Shown here piece after piece: positions 32,297-41,169 of a stretch of 64,000 nucleotides of DNA; the first letter of the stretch is position 1; every line of letters begins with the position of its first letter. This DNA is from an uncultured Nitrospirales bacterium. Its GTDB lineage: Bacteria > Nitrospirota > Nitrospiria > Nitrospirales > UBA8639. The position numbers and the translations under genes are program-made. The notes beneath the pieces were generated by a model. It saw only the letters and a program-made list of their open reading frames with translations. It made no database searches and had not been told where the DNA came from. The stretch is from NCBI GenBank assembly GCA_958295805.1, contig OY282373.1, positions 715,001 to 779,000 of the forward strand, written 5' to 3'.

Positions 32297-33793
32297 ATGA
32301 CCTTCGATCTCACTCTATCAGGTTCGGATCTTCTCCTGTTGGCGCCGGAGATGTTTCTCACCATCTGGCTGTGCGTGGTGTTGGCCGTGGACTGTACCCG
32401 TCGAACGATCAATCACGAGACGCTGGCCTACCTCAGCGTGGGGGGCGTCGTCGTCACGCTCGTGACGCTGATCTGGTTTGATTACGCGGAAATCCACGGC
32501 GCGCTGTTCAAAGACACGTTTGTCCTGGACGGCGTCGCGATCTTCTTTAAGATTTTCGTGTTGATGGCGACGGCACTGGTCTTACTCTGCTCGGTGGATT
32601 ACGTGCGGTCGTTCAAGTTTTTTCGAGGGGAATATTACTGTCTCATCATGATGTCGGCCTTGGGCATGATGTTCATGGCCTCGGCCCAAGACCTGCTCTC
32701 CGTGTTCGTCACGCTGGAATTTTCCACGTTCGGATTTTACGTCTTGGTGGCGTATCTGCGGGACAATCAGAAATCCAGCGAAGCGGGGCTCAAGTTCTTC
32801 ATTCTCGGAGTCTTCACCGCGGGCTTGCTCGCCTACGGCATCAGTCTCGTCTACGGAGAGACCGGAACGCTGGTGTTCTCGGAGATGACCGCAACGCCGG
32901 GAAGCTATGGGTTGGCCATCGGCTATATCATGATCTTTGCCGCGCTGGGCTTCAAAATCGGCGCGGTGCCGTTTCATTCCTGGATACCCGACACCTACCA
33001 GGGTGCCCCGACGCCCGTCACCGCCTTTCTGTCGATCGCGCCGAAAGGTGCGGCCATGGCGATCCTCATTCGCATGTTTTACGTGGCGTTGGCTACGTTC
33101 AAACCGACGTGGGTCCTCCTGTTCGTCGTGGCCTCGATCGCGTCCATGACCTACGGCAACGTCGTGGCCATTGCGCAGAAAAACATCAAACGATTACTTG
33201 CGTATTCGGGCATTGCCCAGATTGGCAACGTCATGATCGGGCTGGCTGCCGGCACCAAACGCGGGAGTGACGCCATTCTCTTCTATCTGCTCACCTATTT
33301 GTTCGCCAACTTGGGGGCCTTTGCCGTCGTCATCGGCGTGAGCAATCTGATCAAGAGCGACGAGATTGAAGATTACAATGGACTGAACCGTCGCTCACCG
33401 TTTCTGGCCGCGGCCATGCTGCTCTTTCTGTTGTCGCTTGCCGGGGTGCCCCCACTGGCGGGATTCATAGGCAAACTCTACATCTTCGTCGCGGCCATTG
33501 AGCAAGAACTCTATACCTTGTTAATCGTCGGGCTGATCAATATCGTCATTTCCATGTACTACTACCTGGTCGTCGTCAAGAAAATGTACATCAACGAACC
33601 TGCCGATCCCTCGCCGCTTTCCGTCTCGACTCCCCTGAAAACGGCCGTCTTCGTGGGCATGGCCGGCACTCTGCTGTTGGGCGTGTATCCCCAACCCTTC
33701 ATCAACTGGGCCGTGGACGCCACGCTGATGTTCTCAAACGTAGTCGCTCCAACTGCCGCCGTACCCACCCTGCCGTCCCCCATCGGCGGATAG
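32297..33793 (+). CDS. nuoN: NADH-quinone oxidoreductase subunit N
   Basis: A 498-residue proton-pumping subunit with about 14 helices. Signatures are LSVFVTLEFSTFGFYVLVAYL with the conserved Glu, GFKIGAVPFHSWIPDTYQGAPTPVTAFLSIAPKGAAMA, and AQKNIKRLLAYSGIAQIGNVMIG. It ends the nuo operon. The intergenic region before it (32194-32296) has no gene. Confidence 0.94.
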   Translation: MTFDLTLSGSDLLLLAPEMFLTIWLCVVLAVDCTRRTINHETLAYLSVGGVVVTLVTLIWFDYAEIHGALFKDTFVLDGVAIFFKIFVLMATALVLLCSVDYVRSFKFFRGEYYCLIMMSALGMMFMASAQDLLSVFVTLEFSTFGFYVLVAYLRDNQKSSEAGLKFFILGVFTAGLLAYGISLVYGETGTLVFSEMTATPGSYGLAIGYIMIFAALGFKIGAVPFHSWIPDTYQGAPTPVTAFLSIAPKGAAMAILIRMFYVALATFKPTWVLLFVVASIASMTYGNVVAIAQKNIKRLLAYSGIAQIGNVMIGLAAGTKRGSDAILFYLLTYLFANLGAFAVVIGVSNLIKSDEIEDYNGLNRRSPFLAAAMLLFLLSLAGVPPLAGFIGKLYIFVAAIEQELYTLLIVGLINIVISMYYYLVVVKKMYINEPADPSPLSVSTPLKTAVFVGMAGTLLLGVYPQPFINWAVDATLMFSNVVAPTAAVPTLPSPIGG

Positions 33794-33863
33794 CCCGCCG
33801 TTTGGTTCCTTGTGTTTCACTCCTGGATGAGTAATGTCTCAAGAGAACGGGAAACGAGAGCGG

Positions 33864-34391
33864 CTACGATAAATGTGCCCGTGCGTCTTTCAGGGTCATC
33901 ATCAGATCCATCGGATCCGTGGGAGAGGGTTGAAAACCGAACCGTTCATAAAATTGTTTGGCTTCTTCAGAGAGGGCATGAACCACAAAGGCACGGACTC
34001 CAGCAATATCTGCGGCTTGCAATGTCCGCTTCACCGCATCGGCAAGAAGATCCCCGCCTAAGCCCTTCTTTTGCCAATTCAGATGAACGGCCAGACGGCC
34101 AAGCACCATGACGGGAACAGGGTCAGGCACGTTACGACGAATCCGGCCTGGGGCACGCGCACGTTCCACGGCCCCGGTTGCCAGTGTGTAATACGCGATG
34201 ACGTGGTTCTGACGGCAGACCACGTAGGTCCGTGAAGCGCCGGAGGTTTCGTTTTTGATCGCACGGCGTTTCAGCCAGTTATTCAGCGTGTCATGACCAC
34301 AATCGAAGTCGTCGAGAAGATGAGACGCACTGAGCGGTTCGGGTGCGGTAAGCTTTGGCGTTGAATCCGGGTCCGTGCTCAATGTTCCCAA
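33864..34391 (-). CDS. GNAT acetyltransferase toxin (TacT-like)
   Basis: A 175-residue acetyltransferase. The acetyl-CoA-binding R/Q-x-x-G-x-G/A pattern is visible as WQKKGLGGDLLADAVKRT near residues 107-124, and the C-terminal end has AKQFYERFGFQPSP. The N-terminal part reads LSASHLLDDFDCGHDTLNNWLKRRA, typical of the toxin branch that acetylates the amino acid on charged tRNAs. It overlaps the upstream DUF1778 antitoxin gene. The start is a TTG, so it may lie a little further in. Confidence 0.8.
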   Translation of the reverse strand: MGTLSTDPDSTPKLTAPEPLSASHLLDDFDCGHDTLNNWLKRRAIKNETSGASRTYVVCRQNHVIAYYTLATGAVERARAPGRIRRNVPDPVPVMVLGRLAVHLNWQKKGLGGDLLADAVKRTLQAADIAGVRAFVVHALSEEAKQFYERFGFQPSPTDPMDLMMTLKDARAHLS

Positions 34392-34675
34392 AGCGGTTTC
34401 CGGCTCAGTAATGCGTTCAGTTCGGGATGGCTTGGCGTCGGAGCATCGAGTGCAGCGACAAATGCCTGATACTTCGTGGCATCAAGATTGAACAGTCGCC
34501 GGTCCAGGAGAACGTCCTCAGCCTCACGGCACGCCGCGTCCAGAACAAACTCCGTGACCGTCTTATCCACGACGGCGCGCGCGCGATCAATTAAAGCGCG
34601 CGCGTGAGGTTTCACACGAAGATTGATGTTTCCCGGCAGACGCTTGCGTCGCGTGTTAACGGTTTGTTTGCTCAT
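34379..34675 (-). CDS. DUF1778 antitoxin (TacA-like)
   Basis: A 98-residue ribbon-helix-helix protein. The strand and first helix read NINLRVKPHARALIDRARAVV near residues 17-37, followed by TVTEFVLDAACREAEDVLLD, typical of DUF1778 antitoxins. It lies upstream of the acetyltransferase toxin and overlaps it. The ATG at 34675 follows an alternative GTG at 34681. Inside the gene GCGCGCGCG recurs on either side of ATCAATTAAA as an inverted repeat. Confidence 0.8.
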   Translation of the reverse strand: MSKQTVNTRRKRLPGNINLRVKPHARALIDRARAVVDKTVTEFVLDAACREAEDVLLDRRLFNLDATKYQAFVAALDAPTPSHPELNALLSRKPLWEH

Positions 34676-34764
34676 AAACACCCCGCTTCTTTAAGATGGA
34701 GAGCCCAGTATGGTCTCTTGTACGCACGACGTCAACACATGACGGTCAATAATTGTCAGTATCA

Positions 34765-34840
34765 GGCATCGGGGTTTGATCTTGGATGTCAATTTAGTTG
34801 ATTATCATGAGAAAGGAAAGCGTTATGGGACTGCACAATC
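34765..34840 (+). pseudogene. higB: higB C-terminal remnant
   Basis: Immediately before higA, in another frame, the sequence reads [18 protein letters not shown], the conserved end of HigB/RelE-type toxins, where the core ends D-V-x-L-x-DYH. No start or body of the toxin is found upstream: the preceding bases belong to the tacAT promoter region. So only the end of higB survives. Confidence 0.5.
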
Positions 34841-35130
34841 CACCTCATCCTGGCCGCTCGATCAGGCGGGATTGCCTTGAGGCTCTTGGTCTGACGGTCA
34901 CGGATGGTGCAAAAATTTTGGGGATTACCCGGCATATGCTGTCGAGGATCCTGAATGGTCAGGCTGGCATTTCTCCGGAGATGGCCGTCAGGCTGGAAAA
35001 AGCTTTCGGCGGAACTGCCCAAAGTTGGTTGGCGTTGCAGCAGGCGTACAACCTCTCACGGGTGGAGCGAGGAACAATCAACGTGCGTCCGGTGTCTTCA
35101 GTCCTGGAAGAAGCGAGGGTTCAGGTATAA
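34825..35130 (+). CDS. higA: HigA-type antitoxin (XRE-family regulator)
   Basis: A 101-residue helix-turn-helix protein beginning [23 protein letters not shown]-type residues, the N-terminus typical of HigA. The HTH spans about residues 22-58 ([31 protein letters not shown]). It appears intact but lacks a full HigB partner. It may be kept as a regulator or protect against related toxins. Confidence 0.82.
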   Translation: MGLHNPPHPGRSIRRDCLEALGLTVTDGAKILGITRHMLSRILNGQAGISPEMAVRLEKAFGGTAQSWLALQQAYNLSRVERGTINVRPVSSVLEEARVQV

Positions 35131-35455
35131 GGGAACACGTCCTGCCTTGACGCCACTTGTGTACTAGCCCACCGTTTTATTTTTTCTTTCCTCTGCCATC
35201 ATGAGACCTTCAGGAAGGACATTGTGCAAAGGTTTCATCATGGAGGGGCCACGGTCACGCGATAGCCGGGAGCATGGGAAGTCCTTGATCGTTTCGATGC
35301 TGAAGAGGCTGTCGCGTTAGCCCAGAGAGTGAAGGAAGCGGTCTTGGGCCAGAAGCGTGAAGACCGGAATTGTTATAACCGGCCTTGCGTCCGGTGAACG
35401 GGTTCAAGTAGAACCTTCTTACTGCATCTTGGCTGAAGAAGTACGGGATGAAACC

Positions 35456-35710
35456 ATGACCACGGCGACTTTCGATACTCATCAAGCCGTTCGCCGCCTC
35501 GAAGCGGCGGGCATTGACCAGCATCAGGCCGAAGCCATCGTTTCGGAAATGCGCGATGCCGTAGGCGAGAACGTCGCCACCAAGGCCGACTTGGCCGCTG
35601 CGGTTGCCGACCTCAAGGCCGACGTGCTCAAGGTGGCGATTGGGATCGTTGTCGCAGTCGTCGCCCTTCACGCGGCCTTGACGACCGCACTCATCAGGCT
35701 GTTTCCGTGA
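35456..35710 (+). CDS. DUF1640-like coiled-coil membrane protein
   Basis: An 84-residue protein: N-terminal FDTHQAVRRLEAAGIDQHQAEAIVSEM, then a coiled-coil linker with TKADLAAAVADLKADVLK, then one membrane helix (about 60-80). This fits the DUF1640/CCDC90-like family of small coiled-coil membrane proteins often found among mobile cassettes. The upstream 35131-35455 contains fragments of an older reading frame (AWEVLDRFDAEEAVALAQRV near 35270-35330) with no clear start, so a decayed gene is likely there. Confidence 0.65.
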   Translation: MTTATFDTHQAVRRLEAAGIDQHQAEAIVSEMRDAVGENVATKADLAAAVADLKADVLKVAIGIVVAVVALHAALTTALIRLFP

Positions 35711-36013
35711 TTGTCTAAGTCCTTCCTTCCGTCATTCCCGCGTGCGCGGGAATCTAGCAGCACATGATGACGCTCCGCCTCATCCCGACGCTGGGGGCGG
35801 TGCGCGGCGGGCTCATGATGTCAGTCGGTGCCTTGTCCTCTTTTGGTGCCGCCTTCACGAAACTCCTGGATTCCTGTTTGCGCCGCAATGACAACGGAGG
35901 GAAAGAGGAATGACGGGAACGGTTCCCCACTCAGGCTGGAGAGGCAGGCGGCTCGTCCTTCAAGGAGTGCCAAAGGTTTCTGAACGGCGACAGTTCCCTG
36001 AAAAACGTCAGAG
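35711..36013. repeat. Intergenic region with REP-like palindromes
   Basis: About 300 bases without a gene. CGTCATTCCCGCGTGCGCGG followed by GAATCTAG at about 35731-35757 is a well formed REP-like palindrome; CTGGATTCCTGTTTGCGCCG and CAATGACA at about 35868-35893 is a second copy in reverse. Confidence 0.65.
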
Positions 36014-36256
36014 CTATCTGGCCTTCTTCACGTAGGCTTTATACACTTTTTGGGGCTGGACTTCTTCCTCCAGCCCCACCATTTCGTGGCCGGTGGTTTG
36101 ACACCAGGCGGGCATGTCTTTTTTGATGCCTTCGTCGTCTGAGAGGACTTCAAGGACTTGGCCCGTGGTGAGCTCTTTGATTTTTTTGGAGGTGAGAATA
36201 ATCGGCATGGGGCAGAAATACCCCAAGGTATCGAGTGTGACGTCGGATTCGATCAT
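36014..36256 (-). CDS. TusA/SirA-family sulfur-transfer protein
   Basis: An 80-residue TusA-like protein. The active-site motif is CPMP in LDTLGYFCPMPIILTSKKI (residues 9-27), where the Cys carries a persulfide. Its partner is the DsrE-like gene upstream on the same strand, after 87 bases with a REP-like repeat. Together they suggest intracellular sulfur transfer. Cell role unknown here: it may serve tRNA thiolation, cofactor biosynthesis or sulfur oxidation. Confidence 0.88.
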   Translation of the reverse strand: MIESDVTLDTLGYFCPMPIILTSKKIKELTTGQVLEVLSDDEGIKKDMPAWCQTTGHEMVGLEEEVQPQKVYKAYVKKAR

Positions 36257-36278
36257 TGGCTTAATCCTCTGCTGACTT

Positions 36279-36340
36279 CCCTCACCCCCCGCTTTCGCGG
36301 GGGCAGGCTCTGGCCTTCTCCAGCCAGGGGAGAGGGAAGA
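36279..36340. repeat. REP-like palindrome between dsrE-like and tusA
   Basis: CCCTCACCCCCCGCTTTCGC and GGGGGCAGGCTCTGGCC, then CTCCAGCCAGGGGAGAGGG, form two nested hairpins related to the repeat at 18366-18402. Confidence 0.6.
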
Positions 36341-36343
36341 GTT

Positions 36344-36874
36344 TCAAATGAACAGATTCACCGATCCTTGTCTGGCTTCGGCGAGGTAGGTGGAGACGCC
36401 GGCGAGTTGATCCACGCCGTCAATCAAGGTCTCCTTTGAAATGCCCAGTAAGCCCAGCGTGGTGGTACAGGCGATCATGTTGACGCCGAGGTCTTGAGCG
36501 GTTTCTATCAATTCCGGCACGTCGGGCATGTGATGATCTCGCATGACTTTCTTCATCATGGTGGTGCCCATCCCTCCGAAATTGAACTTGGACAGGGGAA
36601 GGCCGTCGGCGCCGCCTTTGTTGAGCCAGCCGAAGGCTTTCCGCAAAACGTCTTTGGCCGCACTCGTGGCACCGGGTTTGCGAATCACGTTCAAGCCCCA
36701 GAACGTGAAAAACATCGTCACGTGCATGCCCATGGCCGCGGCTCCCGTGGCAATAATAAAGGCGGCCATGGCTTTGTCCATGTCGCCACTCAGGAGCACA
36801 ATGGTGACGCGGTCGGGTTTGGATGCTTGAAGGTCAGCCAGCATCGCGGTTGGTTCGACTTGCGTGGTCGTCAT
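36344..36874 (-). CDS. DsrE/DsrF-like (DsrE2-type) protein
   Basis: A 176-residue DsrE-fold protein. It has KPDRVTIVLLSGDMDKAMAAFIIATGAAAMG (residues about 18-48), typical of the DsrE2 group, a hydrophobic MFFTFWGLN segment, and the conserved Cys in MIACTTTLGLLGI (near 133-145). It may bind the TusA partner encoded downstream. The ATG at 36874 is preferred, as the upstream 17 residues look unlike the family. Confidence 0.82.
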   Translation of the reverse strand: MTTTQVEPTAMLADLQASKPDRVTIVLLSGDMDKAMAAFIIATGAAAMGMHVTMFFTFWGLNVIRKPGATSAAKDVLRKAFGWLNKGGADGLPLSKFNFGGMGTTMMKKVMRDHHMPDVPELIETAQDLGVNMIACTTTLGLLGISKETLIDGVDQLAGVSTYLAEARQGSVNLFI

Positions 36875-37034
36875 GGGATCACCTGTCGTAAGCTGTGAGG
36901 GTTGTGTGACGTGGTGCGCGTGCAAGTGAGAAAATCAGTGAAGTTGACTATAATGTTGCCCTTTTGAGCTTGTCAAGAAAGCTCAATTTGCGTAAGAGAC
37001 CGGAGACGTTTTTGACGCGAAGGAACGGGACGTG

Positions 37035-37949
37035 ATGCCGCCCCTTGTTGAATGCGTGGCGAACGTGAGTGAAGGGCGAGATTTGGGCGTACTTGATAAA
37101 CTTAAAACCGCCCTGACTACAATTCAAGGCGTGCATGTACTTGACCAGCATCTAGATGAGGATCATCACCGGTGCGTACTGACCTTTGCCGGGACGGACG
37201 AGTCAGTCGGCGAAGCCGCCGTTGCCGTTGCGGCCAAAGCGGTAGAATTCATCAATCTCACACGTCACGTTGGCCGGCATCCTCGCATCGGAGCGACCGA
37301 CGTCGTTCCGATGATTCCACTGGCAGGCGCCACCATGGCCCAATGCGTCCAACTTGCCCGACGGGTAGGGGCTCGCATCGGAGAGGAATTGCAGATTCCA
37401 GTGTTTCTCTATGAAGAAGCCTGTGATCGATCGTTCCGCAAGAAATTGGAACAGATTCGGAACGGAGGGGTGGAGGCGCTGACTCGAAGAATGCAAACGG
37501 ATCCGGCCTGGGCCCCGGATTTCGGCCCTGCCCGACCACACCCGACCGCGGGCGTGACCGTGGTGGGGGCTCGTTATCCGTTGATTGCCTTCAACGTGAC
37601 GTTAGAGAGTCAGGACGTGTCCGTGGCCCGGGCGATTGCCGCAACCATTCGCGCCGCTCATGGAGGACTTCCCGCGGTCAAGGCCATCGGAGTGGAACTG
37701 AAAAGCCGAGGATGCGTGCAGGTGTCAATGAATCTGACGAACTATCACCGAACGCCCGTTCACGTGGCGTTTGAGGCCGTCAAAAAAGAGGCGGCGAACA
37801 AAGGCGTGGCCGTGGCACGCGGCGAGTTGGTGGGCTTAATCCCGCAGGAAGCTTTTGCGCAGGCAGAGCGGTATGATCTTCCGTGTGACTCCTTAACCCG
37901 GGAGCACGTGTTGGAGCATCGACTGAGACAGTGTGGGGTGGAATCATGA
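37035..37949 (+). CDS. ftcD: Glutamate formimidoyltransferase
   Basis: A 304-residue formimidoyltransferase-type protein. The N-terminus reads VECVANVSEGRD, the conserved centre LTRHVGRHPRIGATDVVPMIPL, and VPVFLYEEACDRSFRK-like residues follow. It transfers the formimino group between formiminoglutamate and tetrahydrofolate. The cyclodeaminase domain of the bifunctional enzyme is absent, as in many bacteria. ATG at 37035 or GTG at 37032 may start translation. It is followed 28 bases later by the ion channel gene. Confidence 0.88.
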   Translation: MPPLVECVANVSEGRDLGVLDKLKTALTTIQGVHVLDQHLDEDHHRCVLTFAGTDESVGEAAVAVAAKAVEFINLTRHVGRHPRIGATDVVPMIPLAGATMAQCVQLARRVGARIGEELQIPVFLYEEACDRSFRKKLEQIRNGGVEALTRRMQTDPAWAPDFGPARPHPTAGVTVVGARYPLIAFNVTLESQDVSVARAIAATIRAAHGGLPAVKAIGVELKSRGCVQVSMNLTNYHRTPVHVAFEAVKKEAANKGVAVARGELVGLIPQEAFAQAERYDLPCDSLTREHVLEHRLRQCGVES

Positions 37950-37977
37950 CGCAACGGGGAAACGGGAACGGTGACCC

Positions 37978-38805
37978 ATGGTGAAGCGGGCTGCGCAACG
38001 ACTGGTGAGTGCGCCGAGTTTTGAATACGTCATCATCGCGCTCATTATCGGGAACGGAGCGTTGTTGGGCGTGGAGACGTCTCCCGAGTTGGTGCGGCAA
38101 TACGGCGAATGGATGCACTTGGGCAATCAGGTGGTGTTGGCCGTGTTCATCCTTGAGGCCATGGTGAAGATGATGGCCGTGGCGCCGCACGTGGATCGGT
38201 ATTTTCGGGACGGGTGGAACGTCTTTGATTTTCTGGTGATCGTGTTCTCGTTGATTCCGGCGACCGGGGAGTATGCCATGATTGCCCGGCTTGCCCGGTT
38301 GTTGCGGGTTCTGCGGTTGATTTCCACCATTCAGGAATTGCGCCTGATCGTCTCCACGCTCGTGCGCTCGATTCCGAGCATGGGCCACGTCATGCTCCTG
38401 ATGAGCATCATCTTTTACATTTACGGGATTATGGGATACCAGTTGTTTCATGAACATGACCCCACTCATTGGCGGAATCTGGGCATTTCCCTGTTGTCCC
38501 TCTTTCGGGTCGTGACGCTGGAAGACTGGACGGACATCATGTATACCGCCATGGAACTGCATCCCCTGGCCTGGATATATTTCGTCAGCTTTGTGGTGGT
38601 CGGGACGTTTGTCGTGATCAATCTCTTTATCGCGGTGGTTCTCAATAATTTAGACGAAGCCAAGGCCGAACGCCTTCGAGAACTGGAGCAACCCGTTTCA
38701 CGTGAAGAAATAGTGCGCGACCTTCGTGCCACCCAAAAGGCCTTGCGGCGACTGGAAGAACGGTTGGAACGACAGGGTGAGCATCATCCTGGAAATCCAG
38801 GCTAG
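37978..38805 (+). CDS. One-domain voltage-gated cation channel (BacNav-like)
   Basis: A 275-residue six-helix channel subunit that would form a homotetramer. S4 carries regularly spaced arginines (R104, R107, R110, R113, in RLARLLRVLRLIS). The selectivity filter at residues 180-186 is TLEDWTD, compared with TLESWAS in the sodium channel NaChBac and TLDDWSD in the engineered calcium channel CavAb. A C-terminal coiled coil (residues about 225-265) is typical of tetramer assembly. The additional acidic residues predict calcium-selective or mixed conduction. It lies convergent to the egtE-like gene. Confidence 0.88.
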   Translation: MVKRAAQRLVSAPSFEYVIIALIIGNGALLGVETSPELVRQYGEWMHLGNQVVLAVFILEAMVKMMAVAPHVDRYFRDGWNVFDFLVIVFSLIPATGEYAMIARLARLLRVLRLISTIQELRLIVSTLVRSIPSMGHVMLLMSIIFYIYGIMGYQLFHEHDPTHWRNLGISLLSLFRVVTLEDWTDIMYTAMELHPLAWIYFVSFVVVGTFVVINLFIAVVLNNLDEAKAERLRELEQPVSREEIVRDLRATQKALRRLEERLERQGEHHPGNPG

Positions 38806-38829
38806 GCAGGCAGGTAGAGAAGAAGATTG

Positions 38830-39918
38830 TTATGATTCGAGTCGTTGCACAATCGTCGAAAGTCCCTGTTGTAGGTGGGGCAGGTTCAGAGTTGGAAGCC
38901 ACGACAGGCGAATCGCCGGCGCGTCATTGACTGGATAGTCCACGAAGGGCTTCACAATAATCCCGCGTTCTGAGGCCAGCCGTTTGGCGAATTGGCCATG
39001 ATCCATGTCGAACGTGCCTTTGAACGTGAGGATGCCCGGGGCATGGGGGCCTGCCCATTCCATGAGCCGGCAGCGTTGAGTTCTGCCGAGCGTTTCTTTG
39101 ACTTCCTCTCGAATGCCCATCAGGCGTTCGGTGTCTATTCCCTTCTGACGTCGGAGTTCACAAGCCTTTGCCAGCCCGGCAATGAGTCCGACGTTGTGCG
39201 TGCCCAGTTCAAATTGGGCGGCCGGCGGGTGTCCGCGCCGTTCTTCTTGAATCGCTCGAAAGTCGGGGCGCGTGAAAAAACGCTCCCGGACCACCATCGC
39301 TCCCGTGCCGAGCGGCCCTTCACACCACTTGTGTCCTGAAAAAAAGTAGACGTCCACGTCCAGGGTTTCGACGTCCACCGGCAGATGGCCGACGGCTTGC
39401 GCTCCGTCGATCATGACCGGACAGCGTGCCGTTCGGGCCAATGAGGCCACGGCGTGAATTGGAAAGATTCGGCCGTCCACGTGCGACACGTGACTCATCA
39501 CGATGGCCTTGACGCCGTGGTCGTTGAGTCGTTCTTGCACCTCATGCAGGAATTGGTCGGGGGAAATGGGCCTGACGGCGTGAACGTGGACGCCCTCGCG
39601 TTCCAGTGCGTGCAGCCGTCCGGCGATGGACGGGTTTTCATGCGTGGTGGTGAGCACGGTGTCGCCGGGTTCCCATTTCAACGAAGAAAGCGCGAGCGCG
39701 TGTGCAGTCGTCGCGTTCGAGGTGAACGCGATACTTGACGGATCACTCACTCGTAAGAGGTTGCCGACTGTTTGCCGACAGGCGTGGATCTTGTCGCGGT
39801 ACCACTCAATGCCGACGTCGGAATACAAATATTGTCCGAATTCCGCAAGCGTCCGTTGAACTTCCCGGTCAACGTCAGGATTGGTCGGGCACAGGGCGGC
39901 GTAGTTGAGATAGATCAC
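38830..39918 (-). CDS. Class V aminotransferase-fold enzyme (EgtE-like)
   Basis: A 362-residue PLP enzyme of the class V/cysteine desulfurase fold. Signatures are IAFTSNATTAHALALSSLKW, TTHENPSIAGRLHAL, SHVSHVDGRIFPI, and SGHKWCEGPLGTG, where Lys binds PLP. Being downstream of egtD and near egtB, it may be the C-S lyase EgtE, which splits hercynylcysteine sulfoxide to ergothioneine. A generic cysteine desulfurase is the alternative. Its start is ATG at 39918. Confidence 0.75.
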   Translation of the reverse strand: MIYLNYAALCPTNPDVDREVQRTLAEFGQYLYSDVGIEWYRDKIHACRQTVGNLLRVSDPSSIAFTSNATTAHALALSSLKWEPGDTVLTTTHENPSIAGRLHALEREGVHVHAVRPISPDQFLHEVQERLNDHGVKAIVMSHVSHVDGRIFPIHAVASLARTARCPVMIDGAQAVGHLPVDVETLDVDVYFFSGHKWCEGPLGTGAMVVRERFFTRPDFRAIQEERRGHPPAAQFELGTHNVGLIAGLAKACELRRQKGIDTERLMGIREEVKETLGRTQRCRLMEWAGPHAPGILTFKGTFDMDHGQFAKRLASERGIIVKPFVDYPVNDAPAIRLSWLPTLNLPHLQQGLSTIVQRLES

Positions 39919-40019
39919 GGTCGGTCGGTGAGGAGACCCTTCGCGTCGCTCAGGGTGACGCGGTTTTCACCAGGATGATACGGTTTTCGCTCACGGTGAC
40001 AGGTTTTCCGCGTGGCCCG

Positions 40020-41000
40020 TTACGGTTTATGGGCTAAGGCCAGACCGTGCAGTTGGTGAGGGTCGCTGTACCACGCCACTGGACTGAACCCCGCCTCGGT
40101 GAGGAGCCTTTCCACTTGGCCGCGGGTATATTTACAACTGATTTCCGTGAGGAGGTCTTCGCCTTCCTGGAGGTGAAGGGCCAACTCCAATTCGGGAATG
40201 GGAATCACTTGCGCTCGAATCGATCGCAGGGATATTTCAATCCAACGCTCGTCATGATTAAATCGAGCCACGTGGGCAAAAGCGTCGGGATCAAATTCCG
40301 CTCCGATCACGGAATTGACGACGGCCAGCATGTTTTTGTTGAACGCGGCCGTGAGCCCGGCTGCATCGTTGTACGCCGCTTCCATGCGAGCCACGTCCGT
40401 GATGAGTTGAGCCCCAAGGAGCATACAATCCCCCGAATCCATTTCGTGATGGATTGAGGATAAAAACGCCAAGGCGTCCTCAGGTCCCATGTTGCCGATG
40501 GTTCCGCCCAAGAAGATGACTAATCGTGGGCCACCATCCGGCAGGTGTTCTAAATGGGCAAGGAAATCCCCAACCACTCCATGCACCTGCAACCCGTCGT
40601 ATTCCTCAACCAGCTCTCGCGCCACTCGTCGCACGATGCCTTCGCTGAAATCAAACGGGACATAAAACCGAAGGTGGTTCGCTCGGGCCATCGCGTCCAA
40701 CAGCACCCGGGTTTTGATGGCGGCTCCCGAGCCTAATTCGACTAACGTCTCGGTGCCGGTTCGGGCGATGACCTCATCGGCCACGGTTTTCAGCAAGGCG
40801 TGTTCGGTGCGCGTCTGGTAGTATTCGGGCGATTCGCAGATTCGTTCAAACAGCGCGGACCCTTGATCATCGTACAAATACTTCGTCGGCAGCGTCCGGG
40901 GGGTCGAAAACAACCCCGCCCGAATTTCTTCTTTGATCGCCGCGGGATCCTGGGTGTTCAGATGCACATCGATCATGACGTTGGATTGCTCAAGCATCAT
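40020..41000 (-). CDS. egtD: L-histidine N-alpha-methyltransferase EgtD
   Basis: A 326-residue methyltransferase making hercynine from histidine, the first step of ergothioneine synthesis. Signatures are AGLFSTPRTLPTKYLYDDQG, SALFERICESPEYYQTRTE, VELGSGAAIKTRVLLDA and RLVIFLGGTIGNM. The start at 41000 is chosen because the upstream 72 codons are low-complexity, the family length is about 320, and an upstream start would overlap the transporter gene. Confidence 0.92.
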   Translation of the reverse strand: MMLEQSNVMIDVHLNTQDPAAIKEEIRAGLFSTPRTLPTKYLYDDQGSALFERICESPEYYQTRTEHALLKTVADEVIARTGTETLVELGSGAAIKTRVLLDAMARANHLRFYVPFDFSEGIVRRVARELVEEYDGLQVHGVVGDFLAHLEHLPDGGPRLVIFLGGTIGNMGPEDALAFLSSIHHEMDSGDCMLLGAQLITDVARMEAAYNDAAGLTAAFNKNMLAVVNSVIGAEFDPDAFAHVARFNHDERWIEISLRSIRAQVIPIPELELALHLQEGEDLLTEISCKYTRGQVERLLTEAGFSPVAWYSDPHQLHGLALAHKP

Positions 41001-41169
41001 TTCGATTCTTTGCGACGATGAAACGCGATGGGTGCCGTCATGACGAGAAGTCGGGGAAAATCGTTGCACTGTAGCGGGTTGCGCTTCTTTGTTCAAGGTT
41101 GGCGTGGTGGTCGCACCGGGGCGTGAACGGCCTGGGGCTCTGGGGCTGAACGGGTCCTCGCGGTTGCGC

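Noticed and set aside
34578-34606. GCGCGCGCG inverted repeat in the TacA-like gene as a regulatory site
   Set aside because: It is explained by alternating Arg/Ala codons within the coding sequence and lies well inside the gene.
37780-38562. 260-residue minus-strand frame over ftcD and the channel
   Set aside because: Antisense to two recognised genes, low-complexity and His-rich.
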